Below, piece after piece: positions 17,186 to 24,852 of a DNA stretch of 64,000 bases. Source of the stretch: Microbacterium sp. zg-Y625 (GTDB lineage: Bacteria; Actinomycetota; Actinomycetes; Actinomycetales; Microbacteriaceae). Position 1 is the stretch's first letter. Each line of letters opens with the position of its first letter. The notes beneath the pieces are model-generated. The model ran no database searches and was not told where the DNA came from. It saw only the letters and a list, made by a program, of their open reading frames with translations. A program made the translations under genes and the position numbers. The stretch is taken from contig NZ_CP126740.1 of NCBI RefSeq assembly GCF_030246925.1, positions 2,604,001 through 2,668,000 of the forward strand, given 5' to 3'.

Positions 17186-18529
17186 GTGACCACCGTCTTC
17201 CCCTCCGCCTCGCCCACCTGGCGCGGCTGGACGATCTGGGGGGTCGGCGTCGCCGCCTACATCCTCTCGGTGGTCAACCGCACCTCGCTGTCGGCGGTGG
17301 GGGTGGACACCGCGCATCGCTTCGACATCGATGCTTCGACGCTGTCGATGTTCGCCGTCATCCAGCTCGGCGTGTACGGGGCCATGCAGATCCCGGTGGG
17401 GCTCATGCTCGACCGGTACGGCGCGCGCCCTCTCATCACGGCGGGCATGCTGCTCATGGCCGTCGGCCAGCTCGTGATGGCACTGTCGCCGAATGTCGGC
17501 ATCGCGATCGCCGCCCGCATGCTGCTCGGCGCCGGCGACGCGGCCGTCTTCCCCAGCGTGCTGCGCCTCATCGCGACGTGGTTCCCGTCCCAGCGCGGTC
17601 CCGTCATGGTGCAGGTGACGGGCATCGTCGGCCAGCTCGGGCAGATCGTGGCCGTCGTGCCGCTCGCGGCGCTGCTGCACGCGACGACCTGGTCCATCGC
17701 CTTCGGCAGCGTTGCGGGGCTCGGCGTGCTGTTCGCGGTGCTCGTGTTCGCCGTCATCCGCAACCACCCGCCCGACCGCGACCGCGATGTCACCGTCGAC
17801 ACCGACACCGGCGCGATCCGGGTCGTCACGTCGGCCGTCGACAACCGCGTCGGCATCCGCGCCGCCTGGTCGCACCCGGGCACGCGCCTCGCCTTCTGGT
17901 CGCACTTCACGACGCCCTTCGCCGGGTCGGCGTTCGTCATGCTGTGGGGCTTCCCCTTCCTCACCGCGGGGGAAGGCCTGTCACAGGGGCAGGCGGCGCT
18001 CGTGACGACCGTGTACGTCCTGGCCGGCATCCTGATCGGGCCGATCGTGGGGTCGCTGTCGACCCGGGTGCCGACGCTCCGCTCCCGGGCGCTGGTACTG
18101 CCCGCCATCGCGGTGCAGGCCGTGGCCTGGCTGATCGTGATCGCCCAGCCCGGACCCGCTCCGCTGTGGATGCTGCTCGGCCTCGCCGTCGCGCTGGCGA
18201 TGGGCGGCCCGGCATCGATGGTGGCCTTCGACCACGCCCGCACGCACAACCCTTCGCACCGGCTCAGCACGGCGACGGGCATCACCAACTCCGGCGGGTT
18301 TCTCGCCGGCCTCATCGCGGTGTTCCTGATCGGGGTGGCCCTGGACCTGCAGGGGGCGGGCACCCCGGAGACCTACACGCTGGACGCCTTCCGCCTCGCC
18401 TTCCTCACCCAGGTGCCGCTGTGGGTCGTCGGGTCGGTCTTCATCGTCGTGGAGCGCAAGCGCACCCGCATCCACATCGGACTGGACCAGCCGCGCCGGC
18501 GGCGGCGTCAGGCCACGCGCGGCGCGTAG
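17186..18529 (+). CDS. MFS transporter
   Basis: A 447-aa major facilitator superfamily permease with about 12 hydrophobic segments. The loop after TM2 has GLMLDRYGARP, the MFS signature (D-R-x-G-R/A-R). The TM4-5 region GAGDAAVFPSVLRL(I)ATWFP resembles the sialate/nitrate-nitrite-like and NarK-type subfamilies that have GxGxA motifs. The C-terminus is basic and cytosolic (RRRRQATRGA). The substrate cannot be deduced. The 3' end overlaps the converging DUF2277 gene by 22 bp. The start GTG is set by the -10 box and by the first residues before TM1. Confidence 0.88.
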   Translation: MTTVFPSASPTWRGWTIWGVGVAAYILSVVNRTSLSAVGVDTAHRFDIDASTLSMFAVIQLGVYGAMQIPVGLMLDRYGARPLITAGMLLMAVGQLVMALSPNVGIAIAARMLLGAGDAAVFPSVLRLIATWFPSQRGPVMVQVTGIVGQLGQIVAVVPLAALLHATTWSIAFGSVAGLGVLFAVLVFAVIRNHPPDRDRDVTVDTDTGAIRVVTSAVDNRVGIRAAWSHPGTRLAFWSHFTTPFAGSAFVMLWGFPFLTAGEGLSQGQAALVTTVYVLAGILIGPIVGSLSTRVPTLRSRALVLPAIAVQAVAWLIVIAQPGPAPLWMLLGLAVALAMGGPASMVAFDHARTHNPSHRLSTATGITNSGGFLAGLIAVFLIGVALDLQGAGTPETYTLDAFRLAFLTQVPLWVVGSVFIVVERKRTRIHIGLDQPRRRRRQATRGA

Positions 18530-18792
18530 CGTCCTGCCTTCTCCGCCCGGGCGCGCGCCTTGGCCGCTTCGTCCTCGCGATTCTTCGGCGGCGCCACGGC
18601 GACGAGATCGGCCAGCAGATGCCGCGTCGCATGCTCCACGTCGGCGACGGCGCGGTCGAAGGCCTGTTGATTGGCCTTGGAGGGCTTCGCCGTGCCGGCG
18701 ATCTTGCGCACATACTGCAGCGCGGCGGCGTGCACCTCGTCATCGGTGGCGGCGGGTTCGAAGTTGTGCAGAGTGTGGATGTTGCGGCACAT
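18508..18792 (-). CDS. DUF2277 domain-containing protein
   Basis: A 94-aa protein beginning MCRNIHTLHNFEPAATDDEV, the characteristic start of DUF2277, followed by AAALQYVRKIAG and a basic tail. It is widespread in Actinobacteria with no known function; the conserved Cys and His near the N-terminus suggest metal or nucleic-acid contact, which is speculation. TACGGT lies 6 nt before the ATG, so the mRNA is probably leaderless. It is divergent from a hydrolase gene and converges on the MFS gene with a 22-bp overlap. Confidence 0.93.
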   Translation of the reverse strand: MCRNIHTLHNFEPAATDDEVHAAALQYVRKIAGTAKPSKANQQAFDRAVADVEHATRHLLADLVAVAPPKNREDEAAKARARAEKAGRYAPRVA

Positions 18793-18798
18793 GCGGTC

Positions 18799-18804
18799 AC
18801 CGTA
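18799..18804 (-). promoter_or_regulatory. -10 element of the DUF2277 gene
   Basis: TACGGT on the minus strand, 6 nt before the ATG at 18792. Confidence 0.55.
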
Positions 18805-18832
18805 CGCTCAGGATGGGGGCGCTTCCAGCCCC

Positions 18833-18838
18833 TACTGT
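18833..18838 (+). promoter_or_regulatory. -10 element of the hydrolase gene at 18845
   Basis: TACTGT, 6 nt before the GTG start. It supports this start over upstream in-frame codons. Confidence 0.6.
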
Positions 18839-18844
18839 CGGAGC

Positions 18845-19621
18845 GTGGCAGAACCGGCACCGAACGACCCCGACGGCAAGGTGACCGTGTTCACCCACGA
18901 CGCAGCGCAGCTGGTCGTCGAGGCGAGCGGCACGGGGGCGCGCACATTCCTGCTCGTGCACGGCATCGGCATGGGCCGCGGCGTCTTCGGCGACCTCATC
19001 GAGCACCTCGAGCCGCACGGACGGGTGCTGGCGGTGGACCTGCCGGGGTTCGGCGCGGCCGAGGAGCCGCCGCGCGTGCCGTCGATCGAAAGGCTCGCCG
19101 ATCTGGTCGGCGCCTACCTGCGTCAGCACGAGCCGGCCGACCGCGAGCTCGTCGCCATCGGCCACTCGATGGGCACGCAGGTCGTCACGGAGCTGGCGGC
19201 GCGGCATCCCTCACTCGTCGATCGCGTCGTGCTTGTCGCTCCGACGGTGGATGCCGCAGCCCGAGGCGCCCTGCCGCAGCTGGGCCGCCTGGCGCTGGAC
19301 CTGCTCGTGGAGAGTCCGAAGGTGCTGATCCTCGGAGCCCGCGAGTACCTGCGCGCGGGACCGCACCTGCGGCGCAAGACCCGGGCGATGCTCGCGCACC
19401 GCCCGGAGCGCTCCTACCCGAAGGTCGCGGCCCCCGCGCTGGTCATCCGCGGCGAGAACGACGTCGTGTGCCCCCGGGCGTGGTGCGCCAGGGTGGCAAC
19501 GGCGCTGCGCACCAGGGTCGTCGAGATTCCCGGCCACGGCCACGAGACGATGATCCGCGACGCGGCCCCCGCCGCCCGCGCGATTCTCGCCGAGCTCGGC
19601 GTTCAGCCCGTAGAGACCTGA
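18845..19621 (+). CDS. Alpha/beta hydrolase
   Basis: A 258-aa hydrolase with the strand LLVHGIGMG (about 37-45), nucleophile elbow GHSMG with Ser near 108, an acid segment RGENDVVCP (about 204-212) and the His region PGHGHETMI near the C-terminus (about 230). The compact size and the AVDLPGFG turn after strand 4 suggest a monoglyceride-lipase or haloperoxidase-like enzyme. The substrate is not predictable. The GTG at 18845 is preferred because a -10 hexamer precedes it by 6 nt. The last 19 bp overlap the converging gene at 19603. Confidence 0.88.
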   Translation: MAEPAPNDPDGKVTVFTHDAAQLVVEASGTGARTFLLVHGIGMGRGVFGDLIEHLEPHGRVLAVDLPGFGAAEEPPRVPSIERLADLVGAYLRQHEPADRELVAIGHSMGTQVVTELAARHPSLVDRVVLVAPTVDAAARGALPQLGRLALDLLVESPKVLILGAREYLRAGPHLRRKTRAMLAHRPERSYPKVAAPALVIRGENDVVCPRAWCARVATALRTRVVEIPGHGHETMIRDAAPAARAILAELGVQPVET

Positions 19622-20118
19622 CGCGCCAGTTCGGCGATCTCGTCGTCGGGCAGGCGGATGCCGGACTGCTCGAGACGCTGGTGCAGCACCTCGACGATGC
19701 GCTCGTGCGGCTCTGTGGCGACGTCCGAGCGCGTCTGAGCGACGATTCCCGCGACCTTGTCCACCTCGGACGCGTTGTTCTGCGCCATCGCCGGAAGGCG
19801 CTGCTCCTGCTCGCCGGAGAGATCGGCCCGCTGCGTCTCGCTGACGGTGAGCGTGCCACGGTTCTCGTCCTGGCCGTAGTGCTCGCCGCCGTCGTCGGTC
19901 ACGCCGATGCCGACGGCCTCGTGGCTCGGTGCGGGCGCCGGCGCCGCGGAGCCGTCCACCGGAGCGGGCACGCCGTCCGGCCCGTCGCTGCTCTGCTCGG
20001 CCGGATCGACCGCGTCGGGGCTGTCCGCCGCCGTCTCGCGGAGGGCTGCCTCGTCGACGCCGCCCTTGTCGGGCTGATTGCCGCCGGTGTTGTCGAACTC
20101 GTTCTCGCGCTCTGTCAT
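19603..20118 (-). CDS. Acidic, probably disordered protein (171 aa)
   Basis: No family recognised. The first two thirds are Asp-, Glu-, Gly- and Pro-rich and look disordered (for example a VPAPVDGSAAPAPAP linker). The last 60 residues (DKVAGIVAQTRSDVATEPHERIVEVLHQRLEQSGIRLPDDEIAELARQVSTG) form a predicted helical module, with an LP-D-D-E-I-A-E-L-A motif at the end. The ATG overlaps the stop of the upstream 71-aa gene (ATGA), so the pair is co-translated. The composition resembles small stress-associated proteins of Microbacteriaceae, which is inference. Confidence 0.75.
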   Translation of the reverse strand: MTERENEFDNTGGNQPDKGGVDEAALRETAADSPDAVDPAEQSSDGPDGVPAPVDGSAAPAPAPSHEAVGIGVTDDGGEHYGQDENRGTLTVSETQRADLSGEQEQRLPAMAQNNASEVDKVAGIVAQTRSDVATEPHERIVEVLHQRLEQSGIRLPDDEIAELARQVSTG

Positions 20119-20330
20119 GATTCCTCCACTCCCAGATCGGGATCGGCGCCTCGGGACGGTGCGGGCGACTCCACGTCGCCGACGTCCACGGGCGCATCGG
20201 TCAGATTCGGCGACCCGACGGAGTCGGCGTTCCGCTCTCGCGCCTCGATGTCGTCGATGCCTTCCCAGCCTCCCGGCGGGTCCGCGTTGATCACTCCCTC
20301 GGGCAGCTCGTGGTCCGCGTGGTCAGTCAT
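20115..20330 (-). CDS. Small acidic hypothetical protein (71 aa)
   Basis: Starts MTDHADHELPEGVINADPPGG and stays acidic and hydrophilic throughout, ending DPDLGVEES; no membrane segment. A strong ribosome-binding site (GAGAGGAG) lies 6 nt upstream of the ATG, which sets the start. It is the first gene of a two-gene operon with the overlapping 171-aa gene. Likely intrinsically disordered; function unknown. Confidence 0.75.
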   Translation of the reverse strand: MTDHADHELPEGVINADPPGGWEGIDDIEARERNADSVGSPNLTDAPVDVGDVESPAPSRGADPDLGVEES

Positions 20331-20428
20331 GGTGCGCTCCTCTCGTCGCTCTTCCACTCTGACCCTCCCCCGATCCGCCCGCACGGGGTTGACGAACGCC
20401 CACGCCGCGCGTAGGGCGACCGGCGGGC

Positions 20429-20728
20429 TCAGGCGGTGCGGGCGGTGCGCAGGATGCCGCGGTGCTCGGGGTGCCCCTCGAACCAGTCGGCGACGTACCA
20501 GCAGGTGGGGATCACGGTGCGGTCGCCGCGGGCCTCGATCTCGGCGACGGCGCGTGACACCACGTCGCCGGCATAGCCGTGGCCGCGGTGCGTGGGCACC
20601 GTGTAGGCGCGGGTCATGGCGATGGTGCGGCCGTCGTCGCGGTAGTCCAGCACGCTCAGCAGCTCGTCGCCGCGCAGCAGGGCCCATCGGGACGCATCGG
20701 CCTGATTCTCGAAGCGCAGGTCCTTCAT
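20429..20728 (-). CDS. Small GNAT-type N-acetyltransferase (YjdJ-like)
   Basis: A 99-aa minimal GNAT protein. The acetyl-CoA-binding motif is YTVPTHRGHGYAGDVVSRAV (R-G-x-G-x-A), followed by IPTCWYVADWFEGHPEH, which matches the C-terminal half of YjdJ/COG2388 enzymes. The substrate is unknown; relatives may act on small molecules or proteins. TAGCCT lies 6 nt before the ATG, so the transcript is expected to be leaderless. Confidence 0.88.
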   Translation of the reverse strand: MKDLRFENQADASRWALLRGDELLSVLDYRDDGRTIAMTRAYTVPTHRGHGYAGDVVSRAVAEIEARGDRTVIPTCWYVADWFEGHPEHRGILRTARTA

Positions 20729-20734
20729 GCGGCC

Positions 20735-20740
20735 AGGCTA
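20735..20740 (-). promoter_or_regulatory. -10 element of the GNAT gene
   Basis: TAGCCT on the minus strand, 6 nt before the ATG at 20728. Confidence 0.55.
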
Positions 20741-20861
20741 CGCCTTGCCCGCGGGCGTGGGGCCGCGGACGCGCACGGCTGTGAGCGGCCGCAAAGCACT
20801 CCCCCGACGACTGAGCACTCTGTCATATTTCGTCATCCGGCAGCCGGGATCGCTGAGCGGT

Positions 20862-20891
20862 TTGACGCATTCCGACCCAGTGGGTCATAAT
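20862..20891 (+). promoter_or_regulatory. Promoter with internal operator-like palindrome, ahead of the Cys leader peptide
   Basis: TTGACG (20862-20867), an 18-bp spacer and CATAAT (20886-20891) form one of the best promoters in the window. The -10 box ends 7 nt before the leader ATG, so the mRNA should be leaderless. The spacer and the first base of the -10 box hold a perfect 13-bp palindrome, GACCCAGTGGGTC (20874-20886). It is well placed to be bound by a repressor. Confidence 0.75.
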
Positions 20892-20898
20892 CGGCCAC

Positions 20899-21000
20899 AT
20901 GACTGACAACGCACGCTCTCTGTCCGCCTGGGAGGCGAACGGGACTGCCGGCATGATGATGCCCGGCCGCGCTGTCATGTGTTGCCGAATGTGTCGCTGA
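20899..21000 (+). CDS. Cys/Met-rich leader peptide (33 aa), candidate cysteine attenuator
   Basis: A 33-codon ORF starting at the predicted transcription start. After an ordinary N-terminus (MTDNARSLSAWEANGTAG) come MMMPGRAVM and CCRMCR, then TGA, so the last six codons include three Cys. Short leaderless ORFs ending in clustered cysteine codons are known in mycobacteria as cysteine-responsive attenuators of downstream operons. Here the downstream gene, 192 bp away, is an orphan winged-helix regulator. Coding character rests on the promoter, the position and the Cys cluster. Regulation by cysteine is inference. Confidence 0.7.
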   Translation: MTDNARSLSAWEANGTAGMMMPGRAVMCCRMCR

Positions 21001-21192
21001 CACGATGACCCCCGCCGGGTTCCTGTCGCACCTCTGATCTGAGCGACGCGACCGAGCCCCCGAGCACCGCGCTGAGCGCCCACCCCCGCGCCACTCGCTG
21101 CTTCGACACACGGCCCCACCGGGCTCCGCAACGCACACCCGAACCCGTTCCAGGCGCACCGCCCGGGTTCCACTCGCTAGGACCGAACTCCC
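21001..21192 (+). promoter_or_regulatory. C-rich, G-poor leader between the Cys peptide and the wHTH gene
   Basis: The 192-bp leader is unusually C-rich and G-poor from about 21080 to 21170 (runs such as CACCCCCGCGCCACTCGC). That is the composition of Rho utilisation sites. No intrinsic terminator with a U-tract is visible. If the peptide acts as an attenuator, Rho-dependent termination here is the simplest mechanism. Only the weak AGGA at about 21179-21182 precedes the downstream ATG. Confidence 0.4.
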
Positions 21193-21948
21193 ATGTCGAA
21201 CATCGCCCTTCTGGACCGCCCGACCACCGCCCGTCACCTTCGCGCCGTCGAAGACGTCGCCCCGGCTGCCGCTCGCCCGTCCGCCGCGACCGCTCGCCCG
21301 TCCGCGGAGCCTGCCGCACCGCCGGCGGCCCGGCCCGTCCCCGCCGGCACCGCGCCGCGCGGCTTCGCCCTGTACGTCGGCATCAACGAGCTCAAGGCCG
21401 CGCAGGACGGCGTGTCGTTGTCCGCGCTCGTTGCCGCCCTGCGCCGCACGCTCGGCGAGCTGGCGCCCCACGCCGAGACCTACGCCACCGTCGCCCTCGC
21501 CCCCGCCGGGGCGGGTGGCCGCGACGTCGACGTCGTGCGGCTGGCGCTGCACGAGCCGAGCGCCGTCGCGCGCACCCAGCAGGACGAGCCCGACGAGGAT
21601 GCCGCGCCGGGCGGTGTGACCGTCGACATCTCCCGCAAGCGGGTACTCATCGACGGCGCGTCCGCCGCGTTCACCTTCAAGGAGTTCGAGCTGCTGCAGT
21701 ACCTGGTGCTGCGAGAGGGCCGCACGATCGAGCGCGCCGAGCTCGTCTCGTCGCTCTGGCAGGGCACGGGCGACGACGAGACCCCCGGCGAGCGCACGAT
21801 CGACGTGCACGTGCGGCGCCTGCGCGCGAAGCTCGGCCGCTACGAGGACATCGTCCGCACGGTGCGGGGTGTCGGCTACCGGTTCGACCGGCACGCCGAC
21901 GTCGTGATCCGCTACGGCCACGGCAGCCCCTCCCCCGACCGCTTCTGA
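21193..21948 (+). CDS. Receiver-less OmpR/PhoB-type winged-helix regulator
   Basis: A 251-aa protein. Residues 1-55 or so are an Ala/Pro/Arg-rich linker. Residues 56-135 form a small alpha/beta domain (LYVGINELKAAQDGVSL...) with no phospho-acceptor pocket. The C-terminal 100 residues are a full trans_reg_C domain: a beta-platform, FTFKEFELLQYLVLREGR, the recognition helix ERTIDVHVRRLRAKLG and the wing TVRGVGYRF. It lacks a receiver, so it is not a classical response regulator. It lies downstream of a Cys-rich leader peptide and probably shares its promoter, which suggests control by sulfur or methionine/cysteine status. Confidence 0.82.
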   Translation: MSNIALLDRPTTARHLRAVEDVAPAAARPSAATARPSAEPAAPPAARPVPAGTAPRGFALYVGINELKAAQDGVSLSALVAALRRTLGELAPHAETYATVALAPAGAGGRDVDVVRLALHEPSAVARTQQDEPDEDAAPGGVTVDISRKRVLIDGASAAFTFKEFELLQYLVLREGRTIERAELVSSLWQGTGDDETPGERTIDVHVRRLRAKLGRYEDIVRTVRGVGYRFDRHADVVIRYGHGSPSPDRF

Positions 21949-21987
21949 CGCCGGCCGCCTCACCCGTCCCCGGGGCCTCTGGCCCCC

Positions 21988-22154
21988 GCTCGCCCGTCGC
22001 AAACGGTCGCTCGCGGGCCGGCCAGACCGCGATTCGCGACAGGCGAGCACGCCGGCCGCGACCACCGGCGAGCCCTCGGCGAGTGCCGCCCTCGCTCGCC
22101 CGTCGCAAACGGTCGCCTACCGGCCCGCCAGACCGCGATTCGCGACAGGCGAGC
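21988..22154. repeat. Pair of 61-bp inverted-end elements (locus 2)
   Basis: Two copies at 21988-22048 and 22094-22154 have ends GCTCGCCCGTCGC and GCGACAGGCGAGC and nearly the same interior. A 45-bp spacer separates them. The 40 bp following each copy are also similar (ACGCCGGCCGCGACCACCGG), so the pair arose by duplication of a unit of about 106 bp. They fill most of the 304-bp gap between the wHTH gene and the glycosylase gene. Nothing else is seen there apart from the latter's promoter. Confidence 0.9.
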
Positions 22155-22240
22155 ACGCCGGCCGCGACCACCGGCGACGAACCGGCGGGGAGTGCCGCCC
22201 GCGCGCCCGCCCACTCAGCGGGATGTCGGCGGGGTGCGCG

Positions 22241-22246
22241 TAGGGT
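22241..22246 (+). promoter_or_regulatory. -10 element of the AlkA-like gene
   Basis: TAGGGT, 6 nt before the ATG at 22253. Confidence 0.55.
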
Positions 22247-22252
22247 GACGGC

Positions 22253-23242
22253 ATGACCACGGTGCAGGCGCGAGGGATGCCGCGAGCGGCAGCGACCCCG
22301 GCTCCGGCCCCGGCTGCTCTCCCCGACGCGCGACCCATCGAGACCGAGTACCGGCCGCGCGTGCCCATCGATGCGGCGCGGGCGATCCGCTACCAGCGCC
22401 ACGGCGCCGGTGATCCGACCTTCGCCGTTGACGGGTCGGTACTGTGGCGGGCCAGCCGCACGCCGGAGGGCGTCGCCACCCTCGCGATCCGCACCGGCCG
22501 CGACCGCATCCGGGCAGCGGCGTGGGGGCCTGGAGCCGAGTGGGCGCTGCACCAGCTGCCGGCGCTGTGCGGCGGGCTCGACGACCCCACCGGCTTCGAC
22601 GCCGGGCGGCATCCCCTCATCGCCGAGGTGCACCGGCGCCACCCCGACCTGCGCATCGGCCGAACCGACCTGGTCTTCGACGCGCTCGCGAGCGCGATCG
22701 TCGAGCAGAAGGTCACGGTCATGCAGGCGTTCGGCGCGTGGCGCTCGCTGGTCACCTGGTTCGGGGAGCGGGCGCCCGGCCCCACCCCGAAACCCATGTT
22801 CGCGCCGCCGACGATCGAGGGCTGGCGGCGCATCCCGAGCTGGGCTTGGCACCGCGCCGGCGTCGAGCCGCCGCAGGCCCGCACGGTGGTTGAGGCCGCC
22901 CGGCGCGGCGATTCCCTGATCGCGGCGGTCATGGCGGCCGGCGGTGGCGAGGCCGTCGACCGCATCCTCATGAGCCTGCGGGGCATCGGCGTCTGGACCT
23001 CCGCGGAGACCCGTATCCGCGCCCTCGGCGACCCCGACGCCGTCAGCGTCGCCGACTATCACCTCGCCCACGAGGTGGGCAACGCCCTGACCGGCCATCG
23101 CGTCGACGACGACGGGATGCTGGAGCTTCTCGAACCCTGGGCCGGCCACCGCCAGCGCGTGATCCGGCTCATCTACGCCAGCGGCGTGCGCGAGCAGCGC
23201 CGCGGCCCGCGTCTGCACCCCGAGGACCACCGCGACCGCTGA
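22253..23242 (+). CDS. DNA-3-methyladenine glycosylase II-type (AlkA-like, HhH-GPD) protein
   Basis: Base-excision repair glycosylase removing alkylated purines. The 329-aa protein has an N-terminal beta domain. The helical HhH-GPD domain has LVFDALASAIVEQKVTV (about 140-157), the hairpin LRGIGVWTSAE (about 240-250) and the catalytic Asp in DPDAVSVADYHL (about 260-271). The C-terminal PWAGHRQRVIRLI is typical of AlkA relatives. No Cys cluster for FeS binding is present, unlike Nth/MutY. It stands alone; a leaderless transcript is predicted. Confidence 0.88.
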   Translation: MTTVQARGMPRAAATPAPAPAALPDARPIETEYRPRVPIDAARAIRYQRHGAGDPTFAVDGSVLWRASRTPEGVATLAIRTGRDRIRAAAWGPGAEWALHQLPALCGGLDDPTGFDAGRHPLIAEVHRRHPDLRIGRTDLVFDALASAIVEQKVTVMQAFGAWRSLVTWFGERAPGPTPKPMFAPPTIEGWRRIPSWAWHRAGVEPPQARTVVEAARRGDSLIAAVMAAGGGEAVDRILMSLRGIGVWTSAETRIRALGDPDAVSVADYHLAHEVGNALTGHRVDDDGMLELLEPWAGHRQRVIRLIYASGVREQRRGPRLHPEDHRDR

Positions 23243-23330
23243 CGGTCGCCCTTGCGAGGCGCCCTGGCGCGGCTCACACTGGACCCATCGCGCGCCCGGC
23301 GCGGCATCCACCTCCAGGAGAGGGAGCGAC

Positions 23331-23744
23331 ATGGCCGCCCTCAACCCCTACCTGTCGTTCCGCGACCAGGCCCGTACCGCCATGACGTTCTACCAGGGCG
23401 TCTTCGGCGGCGACCTGCAGATCTCGACGTTCGGCGAGTTCGAGGGCATGGCGCAGGACCCCGCCGAGCGGGACCTCGTCATGCACGCCCAGCTCACCAC
23501 GCCCGACGGCTTCGTGCTCATGGGCTCGGACACGCCCCGCATGCTCCCCTACGCCGCACCGGCGGGCATGGCCGTATCGGTCAGCGGCGACGACGAGGGG
23601 CGGCTGCAGGGCTTCTGGGACGCCCTGGCCGACGGCGGCACCGTGACCCTGCCTTTCGAACCGCCGCCCTGGGGTGGCCGCTTCGGCATGCTGAGCGATC
23701 GATTCGGCGTCCCCTGGATGGTGGCGGTGAACGCACCGTCGTGA
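23331..23744 (+). CDS. VOC-family protein (PhnB/glyoxalase-like)
   Basis: A 137-aa vicinal-oxygen-chelate fold protein of the PhnB/YdcR type. It starts with LNPYLSFRDQARTAMTFYQGVFGG and has the G-E-F-x-x-M and HAQLTTPDGFVLMGSD segments. It ends GRFGMLSDRFGVPWMVAVN, where a metal ligand often sits. Function is unknown; relatives include 3-demethylubiquinone methyltransferase-like and antibiotic-binding proteins. The ATG at 23331 has the ribosome-binding site GGAGAGGGAGCGAC just upstream. Confidence 0.9.
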   Translation: MAALNPYLSFRDQARTAMTFYQGVFGGDLQISTFGEFEGMAQDPAERDLVMHAQLTTPDGFVLMGSDTPRMLPYAAPAGMAVSVSGDDEGRLQGFWDALADGGTVTLPFEPPPWGGRFGMLSDRFGVPWMVAVNAPS

Positions 23745-23816
23745 TGCGGGCTCCGCACAGCGCCGCGCAAGCGGTGGAGGATGCCGCACCGGCGCGACCG
23801 CAGCCGGCACCACGCG

Positions 23817-23822
23817 TAGGCT
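23817..23822 (+). promoter_or_regulatory. -10 element of the small membrane-protein gene at 23829
   Basis: TAGGCT, 6 nt before the ATG. Confidence 0.6.
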
Positions 23823-23828
23823 GGCGGC

Positions 23829-24059
23829 ATGACCGACCCCCGCAGCGGCTCCGGCTGGCCACGCGGCCGCACCGGATGGATCGCAGGCAGCGCGCTGCTG
23901 CTCGTGCTCGGGGTGCTGTTCGGCATGCTGATGGGCAACGTCTGGCTCGGCGTGCTGCTGGCCGGCGTGGTCTCGATCGGCTGGCTCATCGCCTACGAGT
24001 CGTGGCGCGGGCGCAGCACGGGCATCTACGACCGCGATGACGACGGCGCGCAGCTGTGA
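23829..24059 (+). CDS. Small membrane protein (76 aa)
   Basis: Basic N-terminus (PRSGSGWPRGRTGW), then two closely spaced hydrophobic helices (about 17-34 and 37-54), and an acidic C-terminal tail (YDRDDDGAQL). It resembles no family I know. It converges on the siderophore ABC ATPase gene with a 34-bp gap. Confidence 0.75.
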   Translation: MTDPRSGSGWPRGRTGWIAGSALLLVLGVLFGMLMGNVWLGVLLAGVVSIGWLIAYESWRGRSTGIYDRDDDGAQL

Positions 24060-24093
24060 TCTGCGGCGACCGCACGTCTCGGCGCCCGCGCGT

Positions 24094-24852
24094 CTAGGAG
24101 TAGTACAGCGCGACCGGGCGGCCGTCGATCTCCCGCACGTCCACCGGCGTCTCGTACACCTCGCCGAGCACCTCGGGCCGCATGATCTCGGCGACCGGGG
24201 CGTCGGCGACGACACGGCCGTCGCGCATCGCCACGATGCGGTCGGAGTAGGTCGCCGCGAAGTTGATGTCGTGCAGCACGACCACCACGACCTTGCCGAG
24301 CTCGTCGGCCATGCGCCGCACGAGCTTCATGATCTCGGTCATGTGCCGTACGTCGAGGTTGTTGAGGGGTTCGTCCAGCAGCACGTACTTGGTGTCCTGG
24401 GCGAGCACCATCGCGATGAACGCGCGCTGACGCTGACCGCCGGAGAGCTCGTCGAGGAACCGGCTGCGGAAGGCCTCGAGATCGAGGTAGGCGATGGCTC
24501 GGTCGATCTGCTCGCGGTCCTCCACCGTCAGGCGCCCCTTCGAGTGGGGGAAGCGCCCGAACTCCACGAGGTCCTGCACCGTCAGGCGCGCGGCGATGTG
24601 GTTGTCCTGCCGCAGCACCGCGAGGGTCTTGGCGAGCTCCGCCGACGAGGCGGTGCGCACATCCATGCCGTCGACGGTGACGGTGCCGGCATCCGCCGCG
24701 ATGAGCCGGCCGACCAGCGCGAACAGCGTCGACTTGCCGGCGCCGTTGGGTCCGATGAGCGCCGTCACGCCCTCCGCACCGAGGGTGATCGACACGTCGT
24801 CGAGCACGGTCTGCCGGTTGTAGCGCTTGGTGACGCCGTCGAGCACGATCAT
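24094..24852 (-). CDS. Iron-siderophore ABC transporter, ATP-binding protein
   Basis: A 252-aa FepC/FecE-type ATPase. Walker A is GPNGAGKST (about 34-42), the Q-loop is near LRQDNH, the signature LSGGQRQR is near 140, Walker B is YVLLDEP near 160, and the H-loop is VLHDINF. It energises import of ferric siderophore by the two permeases upstream, whose last gene overlaps it by 4 bp (ATGA). It is the last gene of the four-gene operon 27938-24094. Confidence 0.95.
   Translation of the reverse strand: MIVLDGVTKRYNRQTVLDDVSITLGAEGVTALIGPNGAGKSTLFALVGRLIAADAGTVTVDGMDVRTASSAELAKTLAVLRQDNHIAARLTVQDLVEFGRFPHSKGRLTVEDREQIDRAIAYLDLEAFRSRFLDELSGGQRQRAFIAMVLAQDTKYVLLDEPLNNLDVRHMTEIMKLVRRMADELGKVVVVVLHDINFAATYSDRIVAMRDGRVVADAPVAEIMRPEVLGEVYETPVDVREIDGRPVALYYS

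Noticed and set aside
16060..20784. Very long open frame (over 1500 codons) on the plus strand
   Set aside because: It runs antisense to sbcD and the small-protein genes, and out of frame through the MFS and hydrolase genes. It is a GC-rich shadow frame with Arg/Gly/His-rich composition and no domain.
23274..24215. 313-codon minus-strand frame across the VOC gene
   Set aside because: Shadow frame; the plus-strand VOC gene has a ribosome-binding site and clear homology features.
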